From NCBI GenBank assembly GCA_048265185.1, contig JBLXBZ010000007.1, positions 62,001-126,000 of the forward strand: a stretch of DNA of 64,000 nt, given 5' to 3'. The position numbers were made by a program, and so were the translations under genes. Of the stretch, positions 1-7,626 are shown one piece after another. Origin of the DNA: JBLXBZ01 sp048265185. GTDB lineage: Bacteria; Pseudomonadota; Alphaproteobacteria; Rhizobiales; Stappiaceae. The notes under the pieces are model-generated. The model ran no database searches and was not told the origin of the DNA. It worked only from the letters and a program-made list of their open reading frames with translations. Every line of letters starts with the position of its first letter. Within the stretch, counting starts at the first letter, position 1.

Positions 1-212
1 AAAATAACAGCGGGCGAAAAAATTTCCGGCAATTCGCTAATATGGCGCACGCCATGCTTTTTCAAATAGGCGCTCATATCCGCTTCAAGGCGCGGGTCTA
101 AAACCACCACAGAGGAAGGATCAACGCCGCGCTCCATCCAGCCGGAGAGCATCGCTCCGCCCATTTTTCCCGCGCCCACAAGCAATAATGGCCGTTCCTT
201 TGAGAAAATCAT
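1..212 (-). CDS. proC: Pyrroline-5-carboxylate reductase, N-terminal fragment (runs off the left edge)
   Basis: The first 70 codons of a leftward gene are present; the rest lies outside the window. The protein opens with a short beta strand and the dinucleotide-binding loop GAGKMGGA at about residues 13-20, followed by GWMERGVD, which is the usual start of ProC, the NADPH-dependent enzyme that makes L-proline from pyrroline-5-carboxylate. The ATG at 212-210 overlaps the stop of the upstream ybjN-like gene in an ATGA junction, so the two are probably translationally coupled. This YbjN-ProC pairing is common in alphaproteobacteria. Only the Rossmann start can be judged, so a related 6-phosphogluconate-dehydrogenase-fold protein cannot be fully excluded. 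Confidence 0.85.
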   Translation of the reverse strand, partial: MIFSKERPLLLVGAGKMGGAMLSGWMERGVDPSSVVVLDPRLEADMSAYLKKHGVRHISELPEIFSPAVI

Positions 213-709
213 GCTTCCCCCGCTGTTTCAAACAATGCGGTGTCAACCGCTTCAGACGCTGTTTTCCCAGCCCAGACTACAAATTGAAACGCCTGATAAT
301 ATCGCTCGCAAGACTCCAGCGCGTTTGAAAACAACCCCTCAAGCTGAGCCGAAGTCGTCTCCGCGCCGCCTGCAAGCAAAAGAGATTGACGGAAAATAAC
401 GGCGCCTTCCTTGTTCCAAAGATCAAAATGCCCCATCCACAATTGCTCATTCACCAACGCCAGCAGACGGACGACTTCCGTTTTGCGAGGATCCGGAACT
501 TTCAAATCAAACCCGCAAGCCAAATGCAGCGCCTCCAAGTCTTCCATCCAAGAGAATGAGACGTGATAATCACACCAATGACCGGCGACGGAGATCGTAA
601 TCTCGTCTTCGCCCGATCTCTCAAAGGCCCAATCATTGATGGCGGCGAGGTGTTCAATGGTGTCGACGGGATTTTCAGGCCGCTCGTGGTCGAATTCGAT
701 GAGGCTCAT
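209..709 (-). CDS. YbjN domain-containing protein
   Basis: A 166-residue soluble acidic protein with no signal peptide or membrane segment. Its composition and pattern (NDWAFERSGEDEITISVAG near residues 25-43, then LLALVNEQLWMGHFDLW at about 82-98) match the YbjN family, which has a type III secretion chaperone-like fold and no firmly assigned biochemical role. Family members have been linked to stress and motility phenotypes in enterobacteria. It sits directly upstream of proC and overlaps it by four bases. The ATG at 709 is preceded by GGAG (GAGGAGCGCTC on the coding strand), which supports the start. Family call is fairly secure; the function is not. Confidence 0.8.
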   Translation of the reverse strand: MSLIEFDHERPENPVDTIEHLAAINDWAFERSGEDEITISVAGHWCDYHVSFSWMEDLEALHLACGFDLKVPDPRKTEVVRLLALVNEQLWMGHFDLWNKEGAVIFRQSLLLAGGAETTSAQLEGLFSNALESCERYYQAFQFVVWAGKTASEAVDTALFETAGEA

Positions 710-1161
710 GAGCGCTCCTCCAGACTGGAAGCGGTGGGTGCGAGACAGGGTCTCACATAACCGGCTCGTTGCTAACGCAACTGTTCAAACAAGGTTCTGA
801 CGAAACCCGTCCATCGAGAGGCAAGCACAACAGAAGAAACCGCTTTGCAGAAACAACCACCATGCGACGCGTCTTCGCAGGGACAACCGCCAAAGACTTA
901 ATCTATGCGACATCGCGACTCTAAATGTCGCGAATCCCTGATTAATAATCCTTACACAACGCTTAACATATATCCACACCCACCAAGTGGGTATGAAACA
1001 TCTGCAATTTACGAGTAAAAATTGTGGAGAATTGAATTTGCGGTAAAATCGCAAACCGTTTCACTTATTTACTCCACAACAAAAGCTATCGTTTAGCTCC
1101 GCGCCAGAAGCGCACGCGCGATCAAGGCGCGAGGGAAATCGCCGCCCCCTCGCAGCCGTGA
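710..1161. other. AT-rich intergenic region with no convincing gene
   Basis: About 450 bp separates the ybjN-like gene from ubiK. The left part is GC-rich and the part from about 890 to 1090 is clearly AT-rich. It holds a TTAC-N7-TTAAC element at 952-967 (one base off a CtrA box) and several ATCCACA/CTCCACA strings resembling degenerate DnaA boxes. An open frame of 89 codons at 785-1054 on the minus strand is rich in Arg, Trp and Cys, has no good ribosome binding site and looks non-coding. I see no tRNA or clear terminator here. Confidence 0.5.
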
Positions 1162-1425
1162 TCACTTATCGTCGGAGCCGGCTTTTTCAGCCTCCAACGC
1201 CGCCACCCGCGCCTCAAGCGCCTCCACAGCGTCCAGCGCGCGAACAGCCATATCCTTGACCACGTCGTAATCTTCGCGTTTCACCAGATCCATATCCGCC
1301 AGAAACCGCTCAGCCTGCGACTTGGCCGCCATCTCGACCTCACGTTTCGCGCCTTGCGCAACACCGGCGGCGTCAGTCATTAATTTCGCAAATTCATCGA
1401 GAAATCGATTTTGATCCTGCGCCAT
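1162..1425 (-). CDS. ubiK: UbiK-family accessory factor (BMFP domain)
   Basis: An 87-residue protein with an amphipathic N-terminal helix (NRFLDEFAKLMTDAAGVAQG) and a C-terminal coiled coil (AVEALEARVAALEAEKAG). This is the membrane-fusogenic BMFP architecture of UbiK (YqiC), which in Enterobacteria trimerises and helps the UbiJ/Ubi complex in aerobic ubiquinone synthesis. The length matches the family. It is divergent from lgt with about 160 bp between them, a common arrangement in this class. The role in ubiquinone synthesis is carried over from the E. coli family member and is an inference here. Confidence 0.85.
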   Translation of the reverse strand: MAQDQNRFLDEFAKLMTDAAGVAQGAKREVEMAAKSQAERFLADMDLVKREDYDVVKDMAVRALDAVEALEARVAALEAEKAGSDDK

Positions 1426-1582
1426 TTATCAAAACTCCAATAGAGCCTGACCATTTATGTTGAAATGGTCTTCATCTTCGCCAACATATAGCAACACCTA
1501 GGCAGGAGACGCTTTAAAAGCAAGTGGCGCTTCGCCCTCCATTGATGTGCAACCCTCGAAACTCAAGTGAGCCGTCCGCTTC

Positions 1583-2464
1583 ATGTCTCTTTTCGCGCTT
1601 CCCTTTCCAGCTATTGATCCCGTGCTGATCTCTTTCGGCCCCATCGCCGTTCGTTGGTACGCCCTGGCCTATATCGCCGGCATCCTGCTGGGATGGATTT
1701 ATATGAAGAAGCTCGTCGCGGACGCCCGATTATGGGGCGCAACGTCCCGTCCCGCCGCTTTGGACGTCGACGACTTCGTCTTTTGGGCGGCGGTGGGCAT
1801 CGTTCTCGGCGGCCGCATCGGCTATGTTCTTTTCTATAACTCGCACTACTACTTTTCTCACCCTCTGGAGATATTCGCCGTATGGTCAGGAGGCATGGCT
1901 TTTCACGGCGGATTTCTAGGCGTCGTCATCGCCATGATCTTTTACGCCCGCAGCCGCGGACTGAGATTCTGGACCTTCTTTGACTTGGCCGCCACAGCGG
2001 CGCCGATCGGGCTATTTTTTGGTCGCCTCGCCAATTTCATCAACGCCGAACTATGGGGCCGGGTGAGCGACGTTCCCTGGGCTTTCGTCTTTCCCGGCGC
2101 AGGACCAGAACCGCGTCATCCAAGCCAGCTATATGAGGCCGCGCTTGAAGGGGTGGCTCTGTTCTTTTTCATTCGCCTTCTCACCCACCGCTTCAAGACC
2201 CTGCGCCGTCCCGGCCTGACCGCAGGCGCTTTCGCGCTAGGCTATGGCGCCGCCCGCTCTTTCGCCGAGCTTTTTCGAATGCCAGACGCGCAAATCGGAT
2301 TTTTTTCCGGCGGATTGACCATGGGAATGCTCCTTTCCGCGCCGATGATGCTCGCAGGAGCCGGCGCGATATTTTGGTCTCTGTCGCGCCCTGCGCCAAA
2401 TGATCCCACGCCAAACGCCCCCACCCCAATCGCCCCTTCCCGCCCAAAAGGGACGAACACATGA
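1583..2464 (+). CDS. lgt: Prolipoprotein diacylglyceryl transferase
   Basis: The 293-residue protein transfers diacylglycerol from phosphatidylglycerol to the lipobox cysteine of prolipoproteins, the first step of lipoprotein maturation in the inner membrane. It has about seven membrane helices. Lgt signatures are visible: GGRIGYVLFYN near residues 78-88, HGGFLG around 108-113 carrying the essential histidine, and GRLANFINAELWGR near 148-161. The C-terminal 20 residues are a Pro/Asn/Thr-rich tail. The gene is first in a rightward run and overlaps the next gene by four bases (ATGA). Confidence 0.97.
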   Translation: MSLFALPFPAIDPVLISFGPIAVRWYALAYIAGILLGWIYMKKLVADARLWGATSRPAALDVDDFVFWAAVGIVLGGRIGYVLFYNSHYYFSHPLEIFAVWSGGMAFHGGFLGVVIAMIFYARSRGLRFWTFFDLAATAAPIGLFFGRLANFINAELWGRVSDVPWAFVFPGAGPEPRHPSQLYEAALEGVALFFFIRLLTHRFKTLRRPGLTAGAFALGYGAARSFAELFRMPDAQIGFFSGGLTMGMLLSAPMMLAGAGAIFWSLSRPAPNDPTPNAPTPIAPSRPKGTNT

Positions 2465-3576
2465 AGGACACAGCTCTAGCCCTGAAGCTCAAGCGCCTCA
2501 TTGAGCGCGACGGCCCCCTGACCATAAGCGAGTTCATGCGCCATTGCCTCTCGGATCCCGAACATGGCTATTACATGAGCGCTAACCCGTTTGGCGAGAA
2601 CGGCGACTTTGTCACCGCTCCGGAGGTCAGCCAGTTGTTCGGCGAGCTGCTTGGCGGCTGGACACTGAACCTGTGGCGCGAAATCGGCTCGCCGTCGCAT
2701 TTTCATCTAGTGGAAATCGGGCCGGGACGCGGCACGCTCATGAGCGACGTCATGCGCGTACTGCGCTTATCGCCCGCTTGTTCCGCCGCCGTTAATATCC
2801 ATCTGGTGGAGACCAGCCCGCGTTTGCGCAAAATACAGGAACAAACGCTCGCAGCGCGCCCCCCCCTTAACGCCGCGCCCACACATTGGGCCTCGCATAT
2901 TGGCGAAATTCCCGACGACGCGCCGATTATCGCGCTGGCGAATGAATTATTCGACGCTCTCCCAATCCACCAATATGTAAAAACCCCTGAGGGCTGGTTC
3001 GAGCGCGTCGTGGGACTAGACGCCAATGGAGTCCTATGCTTCGGGCAAGGCCCCGGCCCCCAACCGGAAAACGCGTTACCGGAAGCGATCCAGACGAACT
3101 CAGCTGAAATCGGAGCTATTTTCGAGACGCAGCCTCAGGGCGACGCCCTCGCGCAAACCATCGCCGAGCGCTTGACGCGCCAAGGCGGGGCGGCGCTGTT
3201 CATCGACTATGGATATGTCCGCGCCGCGGTGGGAGACAGCCTGCAAGCGCTGCGCAAACACAAAATGGTGTCGCCCTTAGAGCACATAGGCGACGCCGAC
3301 CTGACAGCCCACGTCAATTTCGAATCCCTCGTCAGAGCAAGCGCGACCGGCGGCGCGCAAGTGCACGGACCATTGACCCAAGGCGCGTTCTTGCTCAAGC
3401 TTGGCCTTTTGGAGCGCGCAGGCGCATTGGGCGCAGGCAAGTCGCACGCCGAGCAGGAGCGTATCCGAAACCAAGTCGAGCGCTTGGCAGCGCCACAGCA
3501 AATGGGAGACTTGTTCAAGGTCGTTGCACTTTCGGCGCCTCAAAACCGATTGTCTCTTTTCCCATTTGACAGTTAA
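2461..3576 (+). CDS. SAM-dependent methyltransferase, MidA/NDUFAF7 family
   Basis: A 371-residue protein with the family N-terminus (GYYMSANPFGENGDFVTAPE near 36-55) and the SAM-binding motif I EIGPGRGTL at about 85-93, followed by ANELFDALPIHQY near 160-172. The family (PF02636, DUF185) includes human NDUFAF7, which dimethylates an arginine of complex I subunit NDUFS2 during assembly. Alphaproteobacterial members are usually next to lgt and pgeF, as here. The start overlaps the lgt stop (ATGA). Whether the bacterial enzyme acts on complex I is an inference from the eukaryotic homologue. Confidence 0.9.
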   Translation: MKDTALALKLKRLIERDGPLTISEFMRHCLSDPEHGYYMSANPFGENGDFVTAPEVSQLFGELLGGWTLNLWREIGSPSHFHLVEIGPGRGTLMSDVMRVLRLSPACSAAVNIHLVETSPRLRKIQEQTLAARPPLNAAPTHWASHIGEIPDDAPIIALANELFDALPIHQYVKTPEGWFERVVGLDANGVLCFGQGPGPQPENALPEAIQTNSAEIGAIFETQPQGDALAQTIAERLTRQGGAALFIDYGYVRAAVGDSLQALRKHKMVSPLEHIGDADLTAHVNFESLVRASATGGAQVHGPLTQGAFLLKLGLLERAGALGAGKSHAEQERIRNQVERLAAPQQMGDLFKVVALSAPQNRLSLFPFDS

Positions 3577-3614
3577 GCTGCCCCGGAGCGTTTACGCCGT
3601 TACGGAGATTTTTG

Positions 3615-4385
3615 ATGCTTCATGCTTCCGACCTTTCTCGCCTTGATGGAATTCGTCACGCTTTCTTCACCCGAAATGGCGGCGTATCAGATCACGTCTA
3701 CGATAGTTTGAACATCGGCCTTGGCTCCGACGACGCGCGGGAAAACGTTCTCGAAAACAGACGACGCGTAGCCAGGGCGCTTGGCGTCAAAACCTCACAT
3801 CTCCTTTTCGCGCATCAGCATCATTCAGCCGACGTGGTGAGCGTAAACGACGTTTGGGAGACAGGCGATTCTCCCAAAGCCGACGCAATGGTGACCAATC
3901 AGCCCGGGGTGGCGCTCGCCGTCGCCACCGCCGACTGCGGCCCGGTGCTCTTCGCCGACGCTCAAGCTCGCGTTATTGGCGCCGCGCATTCAGGCTGGCG
4001 CGGCGCGCTTGAAGGCGTATTGGAAAACACAATGACCGCAATGGAGAAACTGGGGGCGAAACGCGAAAATATCGTGGCGGCCCTCGGCCCCACCATCTCC
4101 GGCTCCGCCTATGAAGTCGGGCCGGAATTCGCGCGACGCTTCACCGAACGCGACGCTCGTTTCAAATGTTACTTCAAGCCTTCCAAAACTGACGGGCATA
4201 TGATGTTCGATCTGCCCCGTTTCATCACCGACCAATTGCGCCACGCTGGGGCCGGCTCCGTCAGCCACCTCGGTCATTGCACCTATCAGGACGAAAGCCG
4301 GTTTTACTCTTATCGCCGCGGAACGCACCGCAAAGAGCAAGATTACGGCAGACTGGCCTCGGCCGTCGCTTTATCGGAGCAATAA
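3615..4385 (+). CDS. pgeF: Peptidoglycan editing factor PgeF (YfiH/LACC1 family)
   Basis: A 256-residue multicopper-oxidase-like fold protein of the DUF152 family. It shows the family motifs HAFFTRNGGVS near residue 15, ATADCGPV around 104-111, AAHSGWRGAL around 122-131 and the C-terminal CTYQDESRFYSYRRG. The His/Cys residues in these motifs form the metal-dependent active site. Family members act on purine nucleosides, and in E. coli the protein prevents misincorporation of L-Ser into peptidoglycan. I place the start at the ATG at 3615 because GGAG at 3604-3607 is 7 bases upstream; a TTG immediately before it is less likely. It lies between midA and an M24 gene. Confidence 0.93.
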   Translation: MLHASDLSRLDGIRHAFFTRNGGVSDHVYDSLNIGLGSDDARENVLENRRRVARALGVKTSHLLFAHQHHSADVVSVNDVWETGDSPKADAMVTNQPGVALAVATADCGPVLFADAQARVIGAAHSGWRGALEGVLENTMTAMEKLGAKRENIVAALGPTISGSAYEVGPEFARRFTERDARFKCYFKPSKTDGHMMFDLPRFITDQLRHAGAGSVSHLGHCTYQDESRFYSYRRGTHRKEQDYGRLASAVALSEQ

Positions 4386-4387
4386 CG

Positions 4388-5545
4388 ATGGCGCTACATT
4401 TCTCCAAAGAAGAATTCGCCTCCCGACTTGACGCCGTCTGCTCTCGCATGGCCAACGACGGCCATGACGCCATGCTGATCTTCGCTCAAGAAAGCATGTA
4501 TTGGCTCACCGGTTACGACACGTTCGGCTTCTGTTTTTTCCAGTGCATGGTGGTGACGAAAGACGGAAGGATCGTGCTGCTGACCCGATCCGCCGACATG
4601 CGTCAGGCGCAACACACCTCTATCATTTCAGACATTCGAATATGGATTGACCACCGCGGCGCCTCTCCCATTGGCCAACTCAAGGAGTTGTTATTCGATC
4701 TTGATCTCTTGGGCGCGAATCTCGGCGTCGAATTCGACACCCATGGCCTGACGGGAAAAATTGCCCGCGAACTCGACGAAGAGCTACGCTCATTCGCGGA
4801 ACTGGAAGACGCTTCGCCGCTCATTCCGCTGCTGCGCGCCGTTAAAAGCAAGGCTGAAATCAGTTACATCCGCAAAGCCGCCGAATTGGGCGACAAAGCC
4901 TATGAAGCCGCCATGGCGCAAATCAAGCCCGGCGCGGATGAAGGCCATATTCTTGCGGCCATGCAAGGTGAAGTATTTAAAGGCGGCGGAGACTACCCCG
5001 GCAATGAATTCATTATAGGCTCTGGACAAGACGCTCTGTTGTGCCGGTATAAATCCGGCCGGCGCACTCTGGACGCCAATGATCAAGTCACTCTGGAATG
5101 GGCCGGCGTTTATCGACGTTATCATGCGGCGTGCATGCGCACCGTGATTCTGGGCGCCCCTAGCGCGCGCCACGTGGAAATGCATGACGCCGCTCTTTGC
5201 GCTTTGCGCGAAGTGGAGAAAGCGCTCGTCACCGGCAAAACCTTCGGCGAGGTTTTCGACGCCCATGCGCGAATTCTAGACGCCAAAGGAATGGTCGCCC
5301 ATCGTTTGAACGCCTGTGGCTATTCCCTTGGAGCGCGCTTCACTCCAAGCTGGATGGACTGGCCTATGGCTTATAGCGCCAATCCTGCAAAAATTGTCCC
5401 GAATATGGTAATTTTTATGCATATGATCTTGATGGATTCGCATACAGGCACAGCCATGAGTTTGGGGCAAACCTACCTCACCACCAATGGGCCACCCGAA
5501 TCTCTTTCCAAGCTGCCTCTCGACCTTCCCGTCAAGGCGGGCTAA
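4388..5545 (+). CDS. M24 (creatinase/aminopeptidase P-fold) protein with degenerate metal site
   Basis: The 385-residue product has a creatinase-type N-terminal domain (about 1-140) and a C-terminal pita-bread M24 domain. The usual five metal ligands (Asp, Asp, His, Glu, Glu) appear lost: the first Asp is replaced in LEWAGVYRRYHAACMRT, the GHGIGH histidine region reads ACGYSLGARF, and the glutamate region reads VIFMHMILMDS. Known non-peptidase relatives with such loss are creatinase and the ectoine hydrolase DoeA, so a hydrolase of a small amidine or amide is possible. The start at 4388, two bases after the pgeF stop, avoids the long overlap of the upstream alternative. Classical aminopeptidase activity is doubtful. 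Confidence 0.8.
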   Translation: MALHFSKEEFASRLDAVCSRMANDGHDAMLIFAQESMYWLTGYDTFGFCFFQCMVVTKDGRIVLLTRSADMRQAQHTSIISDIRIWIDHRGASPIGQLKELLFDLDLLGANLGVEFDTHGLTGKIARELDEELRSFAELEDASPLIPLLRAVKSKAEISYIRKAAELGDKAYEAAMAQIKPGADEGHILAAMQGEVFKGGGDYPGNEFIIGSGQDALLCRYKSGRRTLDANDQVTLEWAGVYRRYHAACMRTVILGAPSARHVEMHDAALCALREVEKALVTGKTFGEVFDAHARILDAKGMVAHRLNACGYSLGARFTPSWMDWPMAYSANPAKIVPNMVIFMHMILMDSHTGTAMSLGQTYLTTNGPPESLSKLPLDLPVKAG

Positions 5546-5609
5546 AGGAAGGCGGACGATAAATATCCGACCGACCGGGCGGATCACAGGCTCGACATAG
5601 CGAGATAAA

Positions 5610-6161
5610 ATGACTTTGCGAGACAAAATGACTGGACGTGAGAAAATTACCCACGCCTCAAAGTTATCCGCGGCCCTTCGCTTTGCAGCGCTGGCGAGCG
5701 CATTATCTCTCGCGGCCTGTCAGAGCGCCCCGATGCCGGCGGGCGAGGTTGGCGGAACCAAAGTCGCAAAGCAGCGCGCTCCCGCCGTCGCTCCCGATCA
5801 GGCGACATTCGCATTCGAGCCCTTTACTGGCGCTCCGGGGAACGCGGCGGACGAGCTAGCCAATTACATTGGCGGCGACGCCAGTAATCAGGGGCTGACG
5901 CTCGTACGACGCGCTGGCGCTCCCGCCAGCTATCGCATCAACGGCTATCTCTCCGCCGCAGGGGACCAATCATCGGTGACTTTGTTCTATGTTTTCGACG
6001 TGATTGACGCCGCCGGAAACAGAGTTCATCGTATCGTTGGGCAGGAAAGCGGAGCCGGCACCTCCGGCGATCCATGGTCAGGCGTCAACTCCGAGACCTT
6101 GCGCCGCGCCGCCCAAAGAACCGTAACGTCGCTGCGAGCATGGCTTTACCGTGGAAAGTAA
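5610..6161 (+). CDS. Putative outer-membrane lipoprotein
   Basis: A 183-residue secreted protein. The N-terminus has basic residues, a hydrophobic stretch (FAALASALSLAAC) and a lipobox LAAC near residues 34-37, so it should be processed by Lgt and LspA. The mature part (TFAFEPFTGAPGNAADELANYIGG, then YRINGYLSAAGDQSSVTLFYVFDVID) resembles a small alpha/beta domain seen in uncharacterised alphaproteobacterial lipoproteins; I do not know its function. Two in-frame ATG codons (5610 and 5628) lie in a tandemly duplicated 16-base unit, so the true start is uncertain. It is between the M24 gene and prs. Confidence 0.8.
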   Translation: MTLRDKMTGREKITHASKLSAALRFAALASALSLAACQSAPMPAGEVGGTKVAKQRAPAVAPDQATFAFEPFTGAPGNAADELANYIGGDASNQGLTLVRRAGAPASYRINGYLSAAGDQSSVTLFYVFDVIDAAGNRVHRIVGQESGAGTSGDPWSGVNSETLRRAAQRTVTSLRAWLYRGK

Positions 6162-6481
6162 CGCAAAACGCATGTTGACGAATAAGAGCAAGCATTTTAT
6201 TCCCACTTTCGCAGCGATGAATTTGCGCCATAAAAATGGGCAAACGCAATAAAACGCTTGGAAACGCTCCCAGACGGTTGTCGGCGCGGGTAAGTGTTGT
6301 TAAAAGGCCGCCGCCGACGACCTGAACAACAACAGGCGACGGAAGACCGTCAAAAATGTCGGAGGCCTGTGCGAGCTGGCGTCGGACCGAAGCATCGTTG
6401 GCGTTAAGTCATCGGTAAACCAAGTGACCTCTGTGTCCGGCGCCCTAAAGCCGGACGCCTGACAGGAAGGACTTTCGGGCC
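6162..6481 (+). promoter_or_regulatory. prs leader region with a strong hairpin
   Basis: The 320-bp gap before prs has no credible gene. It contains a stem-loop at 6433-6458 (GTGTCCGGC / GCCGGACGC, 9 bp with one G-U pair, 8-base loop) that ends about 24 bases before the prs ATG, just in front of the GGAAGGA ribosome binding site at about 6466-6472. The position suggests control of prs translation or an upstream terminator remnant. There is no following U-run, so simple rho-independent termination is unlikely. Confidence 0.45.
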
Positions 6482-7414
6482 ATGAAGCTTGTCGCGGGCA
6501 ATTCCAATCACGCGCTTGCAGAAGAAATCGGCAAATATCTTGACGTGTCTCTGGCCCAATGTCAGGTCAGACGGTTCGCAGACCAAGAAATATTTGTCGA
6601 AATACAAGAAAATGTACGCGGCGAAGACGTTTTCGTCATTCAATCGACGAGCTATCCGGCAAATGACCATCTGATGGAGCTTCTGATCCTGACTGATGCG
6701 CTGCGCCGCTCCTCCGCCAAACGCATCACCGCCGTTCTGCCTTATTTTGGCTACGCGCGTCAGGATCGAAAACCGGGACCGCGCACGCCGATTTCAGCAA
6801 AGCTGGTCTCCAACCTGATCACCCACGCAGGCGCCGACCGGGTTCTCACCCTTGATTTGCACGCAGGTCAGATTCAGGGCTTTTTCGATATTCCCACCGA
6901 CAACCTCTACGCCGCGCCGGTGATGACCCGAGACATCAAGGAACGCTACGCCAATGGCAACGTCATGGTGGTGTCTCCTGACGTTGGCGGCGTCGTTCGC
7001 GCCCGCGCCCTCGCCAAGAGGATCGACGCGCCGCTAGCCATCGTCGACAAACGCCGCGACAAACCTGGCGAATCGGAAGTCATGAACATCATTGGCGAAG
7101 TCTCAGGGCGCGATTGCATTCTGTTTGACGACATCGTCGATTCCGGCGGCACGCTTTGCAACGCCGCAGACGCTTTGTTAGCTAAAGGCGCAAACTCCGT
7201 CACCGCTTATATCACCCACGGCGTTTTGTCCGGCGGGGCTGTAGCGCGGGTGACTTCCTCACGGCTCAAGGAGCTGGTGATCACCAACTCCATCGAACCC
7301 ACAGCCGCCGTCACCGCGGCGCCGAACATCAGAACCATATCGATCGCGCCGCTAATGGGCGAGGCGATATCACGGACGGCGCTGGAAAAATCGGTCTCCA
7401 GCCTCTTCAACTGA
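6482..7414 (+). CDS. prs: Ribose-phosphate pyrophosphokinase (PRPP synthetase)
   Basis: A 310-residue cytosolic enzyme that makes PRPP from ribose 5-phosphate and ATP, feeding purine, pyrimidine, His, Trp and NAD synthesis. Class I signatures are all present: FADQEIFVEIQENVRGEDVF in the N-terminal half, YFGYARQDRK near residue 95 (ATP flexible loop), DLHAGQIQGFFDIP around 128-141, and the PRPP loop CILFDDIVDSGGTL near 216-229. Length is normal. It is preceded by a 320-bp leader with a hairpin, and followed by a hairpin and then rplY, the typical alphaproteobacterial order. Confidence 0.98.
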   Translation: MKLVAGNSNHALAEEIGKYLDVSLAQCQVRRFADQEIFVEIQENVRGEDVFVIQSTSYPANDHLMELLILTDALRRSSAKRITAVLPYFGYARQDRKPGPRTPISAKLVSNLITHAGADRVLTLDLHAGQIQGFFDIPTDNLYAAPVMTRDIKERYANGNVMVVSPDVGGVVRARALAKRIDAPLAIVDKRRDKPGESEVMNIIGEVSGRDCILFDDIVDSGGTLCNAADALLAKGANSVTAYITHGVLSGGAVARVTSSRLKELVITNSIEPTAAVTAAPNIRTISIAPLMGEAISRTALEKSVSSLFN

Positions 7415-7423
7415 TTCCATCAA

Positions 7424-7450
7424 GCGAGCGGGCCGTGAAGGGCCGCTCGC
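7424..7450 (+). terminator. GC-rich stem-loop after prs
   Basis: The sequence GCGAGCGGGCC...GGCCGCTCGC forms a 10-bp stem with one bulged G, starting 10 bases after the prs stop. It lacks a clear U-tract, so it may be a weak terminator or an mRNA-stabilising 3' hairpin. Confidence 0.45.
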
Positions 7451-7502
7451 AGCAGCGCCTGGCGCCATTTACTCCCCCAATACATATCAAGCCAGCCGAC
7501 GC

Positions 7503-7531
7503 TTGCAGGATTGCAACGCATCCTGTATAGA
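7503..7531 (+). promoter_or_regulatory. Candidate promoter for rplY with internal dyad
   Basis: TTGCAG (7503-7508) and TATAGA (7526-7531) are separated by 17 bp, a good sigma-70-type match. The spacer carries an inverted repeat CAGGAT/ATCCTG (7506-7511 and 7520-7525). The predicted leader of roughly 90 bases ends in a strong AAGGAGA ribosome binding site at 7614-7620. Confidence 0.5.
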
Positions 7532-7626
7532 CCTCGCACGCGTCTGCACCCCTGGAGGAGGCGCGTTCACGGATCGCTGGAAAACTCCGGCGACCTTTTT
7601 AAATGTACATCCGAAGGAGAACTGCC

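Noticed and set aside
785..1054. 89-codon frame on the minus strand
   Set aside because: Arg/Trp/Cys-rich, no good ribosome binding site and no recognisable domain; typical of non-coding AT-rich DNA.
710..1161. Replication origin
   Set aside because: The DnaA-like strings are degenerate and the neighbours (ybjN, ubiK, lgt) are not the genes normally next to an alphaproteobacterial origin.
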